A DNA stretch of 36,976 bases. Source: Acidovorax sp. GTDB taxonomy: Bacteria > Pseudomonadota > Gammaproteobacteria > Burkholderiales > Burkholderiaceae_C. A model generated the notes under the pieces. It was not told the DNA's origin and searched no databases. It saw only the letters and a list, made by a program, of their open reading frames with translations. Location of the stretch: contig NZ_JADHVT010000035.1 of assembly GCF_016783915.1 (NCBI RefSeq), positions 1 through 36,976 on the forward strand. The letters are read 5' to 3'. The position numbers were made by a program, and so were the translations under genes. Positions within the stretch are counted from its first letter, which is position 1. Each line of letters starts with the position of its first letter. Shown here in pieces: positions 16,453 through 24,237 of this stretch.

Positions 16453-16779
16453 TCAGGCATGCACTGCCGTGGCGCCACCGCTTTGTCTCAGCATGCCGAG
16501 CACTTCACGCGCTTCTTGTGTGTCTTGTTCGCCCGAGGGCTCGCGCCGTCGCAGCAGCAGGTCCAGCAGGTCGTTGTCCGCCAGATCCATCAGCGCGTTG
16601 AGGCCCTGGGCATGGCGCCGCGTCAGCGTCGATTCGAAGCGGTTGAAGAACTTCTCGATGAACAAGTCGTTCTCCAGCAGGCCGCGCCGGCAGCGCCAGT
16701 GCAGCTTGCTCAGCTCGCGTTCGTCCAGCAGCGGCGAGGCCGCCTCTGGCGCGATGGAAGGGGTGGACAGCGTTTGCAT
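16453..16779 (-). CDS. sdhE: SdhE, FAD assembly factor for succinate dehydrogenase
   Basis: The 108-residue protein belongs to the SdhE/YgfY (DUF339, SDHAF2) family, which promotes covalent attachment of FAD to SdhA. The hallmark RGxxE motif is present as RRGLLEND, preceded by LSKLHWRC and followed by [14 protein letters not shown]. An N-terminal extension of about 20 residues and a C-terminal tail rich in Gly and Ala exceed the core of about 80 residues. It lies 25 bp after sdhB and before gltA, so it is made together with its client. The ribosome binding site is weak; an alternative start was not found. Confidence 0.93.
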   Translation of the reverse strand: MQTLSTPSIAPEAASPLLDERELSKLHWRCRRGLLENDLFIEKFFNRFESTLTRRHAQGLNALMDLADNDLLDLLLRRREPSGEQDTQEAREVLGMLRQSGGATAVHA

Positions 16780-16804
16780 GGACCGGTGTGTGGCAGGGCT
16801 GCGC

Positions 16805-17509
16805 TCAGATGGCGCGGCGCACCATCAGTTCCTTGATCTTGCCGATGGCCCGGGTGGGGTTCAGGCCCTTGGGGCACACGTCCACGCAGTTCATGATGGT
16901 GTGGCAACGGAACAGGCGATACGGGTCTTCCAGGTTGTCCAGGCGCTCCGTGGTGGCCTCGTCGCGGCTGTCGGCGATGAAGCGGTAGGCCTGCAGCAGA
17001 CCAGCGGGGCCCACGAACTTGTCGGGGTTCCACCAGAAGCTGGGGCAGCTGGTGGAGCAGCTGGCGCACAGAATGCACTCGTACAGGCCGTTCAGCTCTT
17101 CACGCTCCTCGGGCGACTGCAGGCGCTCGGTTTCGGGCGGCACGTTGTCGTTGACGAGGTAGGGCTTGATGGAGTTGTACTGCTTGAAGAACTGCGTCAT
17201 GTCCACGATCAGGTCGCGGATCACGGGCAGGCCGGGCAGGGGCTTCAGAACCACGGTGCCGGGCAGCGTGTTCATGTTGGTCAGGCAGGCCAGGCCGTTC
17301 TTGCCGTTGATGTTCATGGCGTCCGAGCCGCAAACACCTTCACGGCACGAGCGACGGAACGACAGGGTGGGGTCTTGTGCCTTGAGCTTCATCAGGGCGT
17401 CCAGCAGCATGCGTTCGCTGCCGTCGAGTTCAACTTCGACGGTCTGCATGTAGGGCTTGGCGTCCTTGTCAGGATCGTAGCGGTAGATTTGGAAGGTGCG
17501 TTTTGCCAT
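16805..17509 (-). CDS. sdhB: succinate dehydrogenase iron-sulfur subunit
   Basis: The 234-residue subunit carries electrons from the flavin of SdhA to ubiquinone. The 2Fe-2S site is Cys55, Cys60, Asp63 and Cys75 (CREGVCGSD), with aspartate as the third ligand just as in Escherichia coli SdhB. The 4Fe-4S and 3Fe-4S sites use Cys145, 148, 151 and 155 ([12 protein letters not shown]) and Cys202, 208 and 212 ([17 protein letters not shown]). Length is standard. AGGAGC precedes the ATG, 21 bp after the sdhA stop. It docks on the membrane anchor formed by SdhC and SdhD. Confidence 0.98.
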   Translation of the reverse strand: MAKRTFQIYRYDPDKDAKPYMQTVEVELDGSERMLLDALMKLKAQDPTLSFRRSCREGVCGSDAMNINGKNGLACLTNMNTLPGTVVLKPLPGLPVIRDLIVDMTQFFKQYNSIKPYLVNDNVPPETERLQSPEEREELNGLYECILCASCSTSCPSFWWNPDKFVGPAGLLQAYRFIADSRDEATTERLDNLEDPYRLFRCHTIMNCVDVCPKGLNPTRAIGKIKELMVRRAI

Positions 17510-17530
17510 GGTGGGTGCTCCTGTATCCGT

Positions 17531-19339
17531 TTAGAACGTGCGAACCTTGGGCGGAACTGAGTCCACGGTCAGGGGTTTGAGTTTGACGGGCTTGTAGGTC
17601 AGGCTGTTGCTCTCGCTGTGCCACAGGGAGTGCTTCATCCAGTTGGCATCGTCGCGGCCCAGTGGTGCCACCGGGTCGTCTGCGGGGCGCTCGTAGTCGC
17701 TCACGGTGTGGGCGCCGCGGCATTCCTTGCGGGCAGCAGCGGACACCATCGTGGCTTGCGCAGCTTCGATCAGGTTCTCGACTTCCAGTGCTTCGATGCG
17801 GGCGGTGTTGAACACCTTGGAGTGGTCCTTCAGGCCCACGCTGTTGACGCGGTTGCGCAGCTCGGCGATCTTCTTGACGCCTTCGTCCATGCTCGCTTGC
17901 GTGCGGAACACACCGGCGTGCAGTTGCATGCTGGCGCGGATGTCGTTGGCCACATCCTGGGCGTATTCGCCGCTGCTGGCGCCTTGCAGGCGGTTGAGGC
18001 GCTCCAGAGTGCGGTCGGCCGCATCCTTGGGCAGGGGCTTGTGGTTCTTGTTCTTGTCGTTGAACTCGACAATGTGGTTGCCAGCTGCGCGGCCGAACAC
18101 CAGCAGGTCCAGCAGCGAATTGGTGCCCAGGCGGTTAGCGCCGTGCACCGATACGCAAGAGCATTCGCCCACCGCGTACAGGCCGTTGACCACGAGGTTG
18201 TCGTTGCCGCCTTGCTGCACTACCACCTGGCCATTGATGTTGGTGGGAATGCCACCCATCTGGTAGTGGATGGTGGGCACCACAGGGATCGGCTCCTTGG
18301 TGATGTCCACGTTGGCGAAGTTGACACCAATTTCGTACACCGAGGGCAGGCGCTTGTGGATGGTTTCTGCGCCCAGGTGGTCCAGCTTGAGCAGCACGTA
18401 GTCCTTGTTGGGACCGCAGCCACGGCCTTCCTTGATTTCCTGGTCCATCGAGCGCGACACGAAGTCGCGCGGTGCCAGGTCCTTCAATGTGGGCGCATAG
18501 CGCTCCATGAAGCGTTCGCCGTTGCTGTTGAGCAAGATGGCGCCTTCACCACGGCAACCTTCGGTCAGCAGTACGCCCGCGCCGGCCACGCCGGTGGGGT
18601 GGAACTGCCAGAACTCCATGTCTTCCAGCGGAATGCCTGCGCGTGCAGCCATGCCCAGGCCGTCACCGGTGTTGATGAAGGCGTTGGTCGAGGCGGCAAA
18701 AATGCGGCCTGCGCCACCGGTGGCCAGCAGCGTGGTCTTGGCTTCGAGGATGTGCAGGTCGCCGGTTTCCATTTCCAGCGCCGTCACGCCCACCACGTCG
18801 CCATCGGCGTCGCGGATCAGGTCCAGGGCCATCCACTCCACGAAGAAGTTGGTGCGGGCCTTGACGTTTTGCTGGTACAGCGTGTGCAGCATGGCGTGGC
18901 CCGTGCGGTCGGCTGCAGCGCAAGCGCGTTGTACAGGCTTTTCGCCGTAGTTGGCGGTGTGGCCGCCGAAGGGGCGCTGGTAGATCGTGCCGTCGGTGTT
19001 GCGATCAAACGGCATGCCCATGTGTTCCAGGTCGTACACGACCTTGGGGGCTTCGCGGCACATGAACTCGATCGCATCCTGGTCGCCGAGCCAGTCGGAG
19101 CCCTTGATGGTGTCGTAGAAGTGATAGTGCCAGTTGTCCTCGGACATGTTGCCCAGCGACGCACCGATGCCGCCCTGGGCAGCCACGGTGTGCGAACGAG
19201 TGGGGAATACCTTGGAGAGAACCGCAACGTTCAGGCCCGCGCGGGCCAGTTGCAGGGATGCCCGCATGCCGGAGCCACCGGCTCCGATGATGATGACGTC
19301 AAACTTGCGCTTGGTGATGTTGGCTTGTGTGTAGCTCAT
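17531..19339 (-). CDS. sdhA: succinate dehydrogenase flavoprotein subunit
   Basis: The 602-residue subunit oxidises succinate to fumarate. The Rossmann loop VIIIGAGGSGMRASLQLA (about 15-32) binds FAD, and His50 in TRSHTVAAQGG is the residue that takes the covalent flavin. The catalytic and capping regions are seen in FHPTGVAGAGVLLTEGCRGEG and in the dicarboxylate site near SVHGANRLGTNSLLDL. The C-terminus RPADDPVAPLGRDDANWMKH is typical. GAAGGT precedes the ATG, 22 bp after sdhD. The length is that of the betaproteobacterial form, slightly above the enterobacterial one. Confidence 0.98.
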   Translation of the reverse strand: MSYTQANITKRKFDVIIIGAGGSGMRASLQLARAGLNVAVLSKVFPTRSHTVAAQGGIGASLGNMSEDNWHYHFYDTIKGSDWLGDQDAIEFMCREAPKVVYDLEHMGMPFDRNTDGTIYQRPFGGHTANYGEKPVQRACAAADRTGHAMLHTLYQQNVKARTNFFVEWMALDLIRDADGDVVGVTALEMETGDLHILEAKTTLLATGGAGRIFAASTNAFINTGDGLGMAARAGIPLEDMEFWQFHPTGVAGAGVLLTEGCRGEGAILLNSNGERFMERYAPTLKDLAPRDFVSRSMDQEIKEGRGCGPNKDYVLLKLDHLGAETIHKRLPSVYEIGVNFANVDITKEPIPVVPTIHYQMGGIPTNINGQVVVQQGGNDNLVVNGLYAVGECSCVSVHGANRLGTNSLLDLLVFGRAAGNHIVEFNDKNKNHKPLPKDAADRTLERLNRLQGASSGEYAQDVANDIRASMQLHAGVFRTQASMDEGVKKIAELRNRVNSVGLKDHSKVFNTARIEALEVENLIEAAQATMVSAAARKECRGAHTVSDYERPADDPVAPLGRDDANWMKHSLWHSESNSLTYKPVKLKPLTVDSVPPKVRTF

Positions 19340-19361
19340 TGTGTACCTTCAATCGCGGGAA

Positions 19362-19727
19362 TCAGAGACGCCACAGAACCTGGATGCCCCAGCCGGCGCA
19401 GCTGACCAGCCAGACAATGCTGAACACTTGCAGTGCCAGACGCAGGCCCACGGGCTTGATGTAGTCCATCAGGACTTCGCGCAGGCCGACCCACGCGTGC
19501 CAGGCAATCGCGACGATCACGGAGAAGGTCAGCACCTTCATCCATTGGGCCGAGAAGATTCCGGCCCATTTGTCGTAGCCGATGGGGCCTTTGGAGAAAA
19601 TCACCTGGGCCAGCAGGGCCAGGGTGAAGAGCGCCATCAGGACTGCCGTGACGCGCTGGCTGAGCCAGTCGCGCAGGCCATAGTGGGCGCCGACGACGAC
19701 GCGCTTGGAACCGTAATTGACGGACAT
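19362..19727 (-). CDS. sdhD: succinate dehydrogenase membrane anchor subunit D
   Basis: The 121-residue protein has three membrane helices (about 27-45, 65-85 and 97-117). His77 in AWHAWVGLREVLMDY matches the heme b ligand region, and Asp88-Tyr89 match the Asp82-Tyr83 pair that lines the ubiquinone site in Escherichia coli SdhD. GLRDWLSQRVTA near the N-terminus is a family signature. AGAGGAAA gives a good ribosome site. It pairs with SdhC to hold SdhAB and bind heme and quinone. Confidence 0.95.
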   Translation of the reverse strand: MSVNYGSKRVVVGAHYGLRDWLSQRVTAVLMALFTLALLAQVIFSKGPIGYDKWAGIFSAQWMKVLTFSVIVAIAWHAWVGLREVLMDYIKPVGLRLALQVFSIVWLVSCAGWGIQVLWRL

Positions 19728-19790
19728 GGAAATTTCCTCTCGTGCTTCAGCGGGCGCTGGCTGGCAGCAACCGCCGTATTTGTGGATTGA

Positions 19791-20225
19791 TCAGTACAGA
19801 CCGAAAAGCTTGGCACCCAGCACCAGCGCCAGCGAAATGCTGATGACCAGCACTGCCAGCGCAGAGGTTTTGCCAAATTGCTTGTTCACGGCGCTGTGGC
19901 TCACGTCCATCCACAGGTGGCGCAGACCGGCAGTGAAGTGGTGCAGGTAGGCCCAGATCAGAGCCAGTGCGACCAGCTTGATGAACCAGCCTGGTACAAA
20001 ACCGATGCCGATGTTGAAGGCCGCCGAGAATTTGGCGAACGAGATTTCGGAAGACACCGAGGTGTCGAACATCCAGATGATGAAAGGCAGCAGCAGGAAC
20101 ATGATCAGTCCGCTGGCGCGGTGCAAGATCGAAACCCACGCGGCAGGCGTCATGCGGTAGGTTGTCAAGTCCTTGAAGGCATTGATGTTGCGGAATTCAG
20201 GCCGTTTTTTGGCTAGTTCTGTCAT
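19791..20225 (-). CDS. sdhC: succinate dehydrogenase cytochrome b556 subunit
   Basis: The 144-residue protein has three membrane helices. SILHRASGLIMF carries the Ser and Arg of the quinone pocket, and His96 in LHHFTAGLRHLWMD lies seven residues before His103, the same spacing as the heme ligand His84 and His91 in Escherichia coli. The start at 20225 (MTELAKKRPEFRNIN) gives the family N-terminus; an ATG at 20279 in the same frame adds an unlikely leader. It is first of the sdhC-D-A-B-E-gltA run. The 133-bp gap to gntR holds its promoter region but no copy of the gntR palindrome. Confidence 0.95.
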   Translation of the reverse strand: MTELAKKRPEFRNINAFKDLTTYRMTPAAWVSILHRASGLIMFLLLPFIIWMFDTSVSSEISFAKFSAAFNIGIGFVPGWFIKLVALALIWAYLHHFTAGLRHLWMDVSHSAVNKQFGKTSALAVLVISISLALVLGAKLFGLY

Positions 20226-20358
20226 TTCTGGTGCTTTCGTGGATGTAACTGCTTTGTAATTTGAAGATGCAAAGAACACAAAATTCTATTGCAACGCAAC
20301 ACAAGGGTTTAGCCGGGCTTGAAATTTTCGACGTTAATGCTCGGGTGCCAGCCTGCTG

Positions 20359-21147
20359 TCAGCTCAATTCATTACGGTAGTGATGGGTATCGGTGCGATA
20401 CAGGCCCCGGCGTAACTCCATGGGAACATCGTTGTAGGTATAGGCAATGCGTTCGACGCTCAATAGCGGTGTCACGGGTGTGATCTGTAGCAGTTCTGCC
20501 TGTTCCTCATCGGGCAACACGGCGCGGATTTTTTCTTCGGCCCGTACCATGCGCACGCCAAAGTCGAGTTCGAACATGGCGTAGGTGGGCCCCTGGTAGT
20601 TGGCGAGCTGCTCGGCCGTGAGGCCCTTGAAGGCCTGCCCTGGCAGCCAGATGTCTTCCAAAATGGTGGGCACCCCTGCAAACGACAGGATGCGCCTGGC
20701 CTGCATGACGGCATCGCCGCTGCGCAGTGCGAGTGCGCGGGCCACGTCGGCGCTGGCTCGCACACGGCGGCAGTCGATCACGCGGCGCTGCGCGGGGCCC
20801 TCCACGCGAGCGTCTCCGGTGTCGGGTAGCAGCTTCAGAAAGCGGTACTGCACATGCTGCTCAGCGTGGGTGGCGACAAAAGTGCCTTTGCCCTGCCGGC
20901 GCATCACCAGGTTCTCTGCGGCCAGTTCGTCAATCGCCTTGCGTACGGTGCCCTGGCTGACGCGAAAACGTGCTGCCAGCTCCATTTCGCTCGGGATGGC
21001 CTCGCCAGGCTTCCATTCGCCCTGCTGCAGGCTTTGCAGGATCAGTCCCTTGATCTGTTGGTACAGCGGGCTGAACGCTGGCGTGGCGGCTCCCGCTGCG
21101 CTCTGAGGGGGCGCGGGGCTGTCTGCTGCGAACGGAAGCGATGACAT
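20359..21147 (-). CDS. GntR/HutC-family regulator of the TCA block
   Basis: The 262-residue protein starting MSSLPFAADS has a GntR winged helix (about 25-95, recognition region PSEMELAARFRVSQGTVRKA) and a UTRA ligand-binding domain (about 115-255, ending SVERIAYTYNDVPMELRRG), which makes it HutC subfamily. The open frame runs to 21309 but that part crosses the promoter region, so the start at 21147 is preferred. It sits between sdhC and mdh and faces mdh. A palindrome lies within its own promoter spacer. Control of sdh, mdh or acnB, with a carboxylic acid as ligand, is inference from position. Confidence 0.9.
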   Translation of the reverse strand: MSSLPFAADSPAPPQSAAGAATPAFSPLYQQIKGLILQSLQQGEWKPGEAIPSEMELAARFRVSQGTVRKAIDELAAENLVMRRQGKGTFVATHAEQHVQYRFLKLLPDTGDARVEGPAQRRVIDCRRVRASADVARALALRSGDAVMQARRILSFAGVPTILEDIWLPGQAFKGLTAEQLANYQGPTYAMFELDFGVRMVRAEEKIRAVLPDEEQAELLQITPVTPLLSVERIAYTYNDVPMELRRGLYRTDTHHYRNELS

Positions 21148-21228
21148 GGTTTGAGATCTGTAAGTTGTGCGTGTGTTGTGTGCGGCAGTGCGGTTGCCGC
21201 ATGACAATCGGACGACAAACGGGTTGCA

Positions 21229-21256
21229 ATCATATCTTATATAAGACATAAGACAA
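21229..21256 (-). promoter_or_regulatory. gntR promoter with operator palindrome in its spacer
   Basis: On the minus strand a -35 hexamer TTGTCT (21256-21251) and a -10 hexamer TATGAT (21234-21229) are 16 bp apart. Between them lies the perfect 12-bp palindrome TCTTATATAAGA (21235-21246), and ATAAGAC occurs twice in tandem at 21241-21254. A GntR protein bound here would block its own promoter, giving autoregulation (inference). Confidence 0.65.
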
Positions 21257-21257
21257 A

Positions 21258-21287
21258 TTGACCGAGGTGTCCAATCAGGGGTAAACT
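21258..21287 (+). promoter_or_regulatory. mdh promoter
   Basis: TTGACC (21258-21263) and TAAACT (21282-21287), 18 bp apart, resemble a sigma-70 promoter reading toward mdh, about 95 bp upstream of its ATG. The GntR palindrome lies 11 bp upstream of the -35 hexamer, where a regulator could activate or interfere. Confidence 0.5.
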
Positions 21288-21382
21288 CCAATGCTGTTTT
21301 GCGGGGCACGGGCTACTGGTGACAGGCGCTAGTGCTTGCGTTGCACTCACACCTGTTTTCCTCACTTCCTGGAGTTTTCACC

Positions 21383-22369
21383 ATGAGCAAGAAGCCCGTT
21401 CGCGTCGCTGTCACCGGCGCCGCCGGTCAAATCGGTTACGCACTGCTGTTCCGTATCGCCTCCGGCGAGATGTTGGGCAAGGACCAGCCGGTCATCCTGC
21501 AATTGCTCGAAGTCCCTGTCGAAGGCCCTCAAAAAGCGCTCAAGGGCGTGATGATGGAGCTGGACGACTGCGCCTTCCCGCTGCTCGTCGAGATGACCGC
21601 ACACAGCGACCCCATGACCGCCTTCAAGGACGCGGACTACGCACTGCTGGTCGGTTCGCGCCCACGTGGCCCCGGCATGGAGCGTGCTGAGCTGCTGGCT
21701 GTCAACGGCGCTATCTTCACGGCTCAAGGCAAGGCTCTGAACGCCGTGGCCTCGCGTGACGTGAAGGTGCTGGTGGTGGGCAACCCTGCCAACACCAATG
21801 CCTACATCGCCATGAAGTCGGCCCCTGATCTGCCACGCAAGAACTTCACCGCCATGCTGCGCCTGGACCACAACCGCGCTGCCAGCCAAGTCGCTGCCAA
21901 GACCGGCAAGGCCGTGGCCGACATCGAAAAGCTGACTGTGTGGGGCAACCACTCGCCCACGATGTACGCTGACTACCGCTTCGCCACCATCAAGGGCGAA
22001 AGCGTTGCCAAGATGATCAACGACCAAGAGTGGAACGCCAACACCTTCCTGCCCACCGTTGGCAAGCGGGGCGCCGCCATCATCGAAGCCCGTGGCCTGT
22101 CTTCGGCTGCGTCCGCAGCCAATGCAGCCATCGACCACATGCGCGACTGGGCTCTGGGCACCAATGGCAAGTGGGTCACCATGGGTGTCCCATCCAACGG
22201 CGAATACGGCATTCCCAAGGACACGATGTTTGGTTTCCCCGTGACCTGCGAAAACGGCGAGTACAAGATCGTTGAAGGTCTGGAAATCGATGCGTTCTCG
22301 CAAGAGCGTATCAACATCACGCTGGCCGAACTGCAAGGCGAGCAAGACGGCGTCAAGCACCTGCTGTAA
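21383..22369 (+). CDS. mdh: malate dehydrogenase
   Basis: The 328-residue enzyme oxidises malate to oxaloacetate with NAD. The nucleotide loop is [12 protein letters not shown] (about 11-22). The substrate-loop arginines are Arg95 and Arg101 in [11 protein letters not shown], Asp162 and Arg165 lie in LDHNRA, and the catalytic histidine is His190 in [10 protein letters not shown]. This is the larger, cytosolic-type form common in betaproteobacteria, not the shorter enterobacterial type. The start at 21383 follows CTGGAG; the frame is open to 21332 but the extension is not conserved-looking. It heads a plus-strand run with the CitE-like gene (8 bp on), the secreted protein and acnB. Confidence 0.97.
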   Translation: MSKKPVRVAVTGAAGQIGYALLFRIASGEMLGKDQPVILQLLEVPVEGPQKALKGVMMELDDCAFPLLVEMTAHSDPMTAFKDADYALLVGSRPRGPGMERAELLAVNGAIFTAQGKALNAVASRDVKVLVVGNPANTNAYIAMKSAPDLPRKNFTAMLRLDHNRAASQVAAKTGKAVADIEKLTVWGNHSPTMYADYRFATIKGESVAKMINDQEWNANTFLPTVGKRGAAIIEARGLSSAASAANAAIDHMRDWALGTNGKWVTMGVPSNGEYGIPKDTMFGFPVTCENGEYKIVEGLEIDAFSQERINITLAELQGEQDGVKHLL

Positions 22370-22377
22370 GCGAGCCG

Positions 22378-23457
22378 GTGAACGACGCAATGCAGCCGAC
22401 GCCTGTGGCATCGGGCCTTCGGGCCGCCCAAGCCCCCGTATCGGGGCAGGGTGCTGCGTCCGTCCATCCGCGCGATGTGTTGCTCGGCGCCCAAGCGCAG
22501 ACCGGTTTTCTACCGGTCTGCGACCACTACAGTGGCGTGGAAGTGCGCATGCGCAAAAGCCTGCAATTGCAGGCGGAGATGACCCAGGAGTTTGGCACCT
22601 GCGTCTTTGATGTCACCCTCGACTGTGAAGATGGCGCACCCGTCGGGCTGGAGTCGCAGCATGCGTCCCTGGTGGCAAGTCTGGCAGCCACTGCGGCCCC
22701 CGCAGCTCGGGTAGCGGCCCGCGTTCACGCGGTGGACCACCCTGCGTTTGCCAATGATGTCGCCACGATCGCGGGCGAGGCAGGGCACAAGCTGTGCCAC
22801 TTCATGGTGCCCAAGGTCGAGTCAGTGGACGATGTGCTGCTGGCTGAACGTGCGCTGGAGCGCGCGTCGGCGGCCCATGTGCCTCTGCATGTGCTGATCG
22901 AATCCCCAGCTGCCGTGCAGCGCGCCTTTGAAATCGCTGCCCACCCCCGTGTGCAGAGCCTGAGTTTTGGCCTGATGGACTTTGTGTCCGCCCATGGGGG
23001 CGCCATTCCCGCGCAGGCCATGACCTCGGCCGGGCAGTTCACGCACCCGCTGGTGGTGCGTGCCAAGCTCGAAATTGCCTCGGCCTGTCATGCGCACGGC
23101 AAGGTGCCCTCACATTGCGTAGTCACTGAATTTGCGGACATGGTTGCCCTGCAAGGCGCTGCCAGCCGCGCATCGCGCGAACTGGGCTACACACGGATGT
23201 GGAGCATCCATCCGGCGCAGATCCGCACCATCTTGCAGGCCTTTGCGCCGCAGCAGGACGATATCGATACCGCATCCCGGATCATTGCAGCGGCTGCGTT
23301 GGCAAACTGGGCCCCCATCAGTGTGGATGGGGTATTGCATGACCGTGCGAGCTACCGTTTTTATTGGCAGATTCTGGAGCGCGCCCACAGCACTGGGCGC
23401 GCGTTACCCTTGGCGGTGCGTCACTGGTTTGACGCATCGACTCTCGTTCCATCGTGA
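22378..23457 (+). CDS. HpcH/HpaI aldolase / citrate lyase (CitE-like) family protein
   Basis: The 359-residue protein belongs to the CitE-like branch of the HpcH/HpaI aldolase family, which cleaves or forms carbon bonds of acyl-CoA or keto acids with Mg. The barrel motifs are [14 protein letters not shown] (about 77-90), FMVPKVES (about 142-149), and the metal ligand Glu175 in VLIESPAAV, with Asp201 in GLMDFV. There is no citrate lyase alpha, gamma or ligase gene here, so it is not part of a classical citrate lyase; a malyl-CoA, citramalyl-CoA or similar lyase is more plausible. It starts at GTG 22378, 8 bp after mdh; an ATG at 22390 is the alternative. Its stop overlaps a GTG of the next frame. 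Confidence 0.85.
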   Translation: MNDAMQPTPVASGLRAAQAPVSGQGAASVHPRDVLLGAQAQTGFLPVCDHYSGVEVRMRKSLQLQAEMTQEFGTCVFDVTLDCEDGAPVGLESQHASLVASLAATAAPAARVAARVHAVDHPAFANDVATIAGEAGHKLCHFMVPKVESVDDVLLAERALERASAAHVPLHVLIESPAAVQRAFEIAAHPRVQSLSFGLMDFVSAHGGAIPAQAMTSAGQFTHPLVVRAKLEIASACHAHGKVPSHCVVTEFADMVALQGAASRASRELGYTRMWSIHPAQIRTILQAFAPQQDDIDTASRIIAAAALANWAPISVDGVLHDRASYRFYWQILERAHSTGRALPLAVRHWFDASTLVPS

Positions 23458-23489
23458 ACACCCCTGGATATTTCCACGCAGGACTTCCC

Positions 23490-24131
23490 ATGAAATTCGT
23501 CATTGCCTCCGCTCTCTTGTTGCTGGCTCCGGCCTTCGCCTTGGCACAAACAACAGCTCAGCCAGCGGCCAAGTCCGACCCCAAGGCTGCAGCCAAACCC
23601 GCTGCCAAGCCAGCCGCCAAAACGGCCGCCAAGCCTGCTGAGGGCAAGACTGCGGCCAAGGCTCCTGCGAAGAGCCATGCCACTGCCAAGGCTGAACCCA
23701 CCAGCAGCCGTACCCAACTCAAGAGCGCCACCAACCAGGTGGCGGCCGGCATCATCGCCGCTGAAGCGGCCCTGTCGCCTGCCGAGCTGGCGATTGCCGA
23801 GCGCGTGCATGTGGGGCGCATGCCCTGCGAGCTGGGGGCCTTTGTCACGGTGACAGCCGATCCCGCAACCCCCGGCCACTTCCATGTGGAAGGCAAGGGC
23901 TTTAAGTACTACATGTCGCCGGTGGCCACGACCACGGGCACGGTGCGCCTGGAGGACACAAAGGGTGGTGCGGTGTGGCTGCAGATCGCCAACAAGTCCA
24001 TGCTGATGAACCAGCGTGCGGGCCAGCGATTGGCCGACGAGTGCATGAGCCCTGAGCAGGTGGTGGTGGCGGAAGCCATCAAGAAGAACCCGCCCGTGAG
24101 CGTGCTGGACCCCTTGCCCGCCGCCAAGTAA
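23490..24131 (+). CDS. secreted lysine/alanine-rich protein of unknown function
   Basis: The 213-residue product starts with a clear signal peptide ([20 protein letters not shown], cleavage likely after Ala19). Residues about 24-75 are low-complexity repeats of Ala-Lys-Pro like those of histone-H1-type tails. The remainder (about 80-213) is a compact domain without a family I recognise; it holds two cysteines, in [14 protein letters not shown] and [10 protein letters not shown], that could form a disulfide, and [20 protein letters not shown]. An in-frame GTG at 23454 overlaps the previous stop (GTGA), but the signal peptide argues for the ATG at 23490. It lies between the CitE-like gene and acnB, 106 bp before the latter. 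A periplasmic role is likely. Confidence 0.8.
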   Translation: MKFVIASALLLLAPAFALAQTTAQPAAKSDPKAAAKPAAKPAAKTAAKPAEGKTAAKAPAKSHATAKAEPTSSRTQLKSATNQVAAGIIAAEAALSPAELAIAERVHVGRMPCELGAFVTVTADPATPGHFHVEGKGFKYYMSPVATTTGTVRLEDTKGGAVWLQIANKSMLMNQRAGQRLADECMSPEQVVVAEAIKKNPPVSVLDPLPAAK

Positions 24132-24237
24132 GCCGCGCGGATCAACCAACGACCGGTGTGTGCGGAGCACGTGGCCCCTGGTGCCAACCCCTCCGTCACA
24201 TGCTACGCCCCAACTTAGAACGCAACTGGAGAAAACG

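Noticed and set aside
17618-19405. 595-codon plus-strand frame opposite sdhA
   Set aside because: Antisense shadow of sdhA with no ribosome site or recognisable domain.
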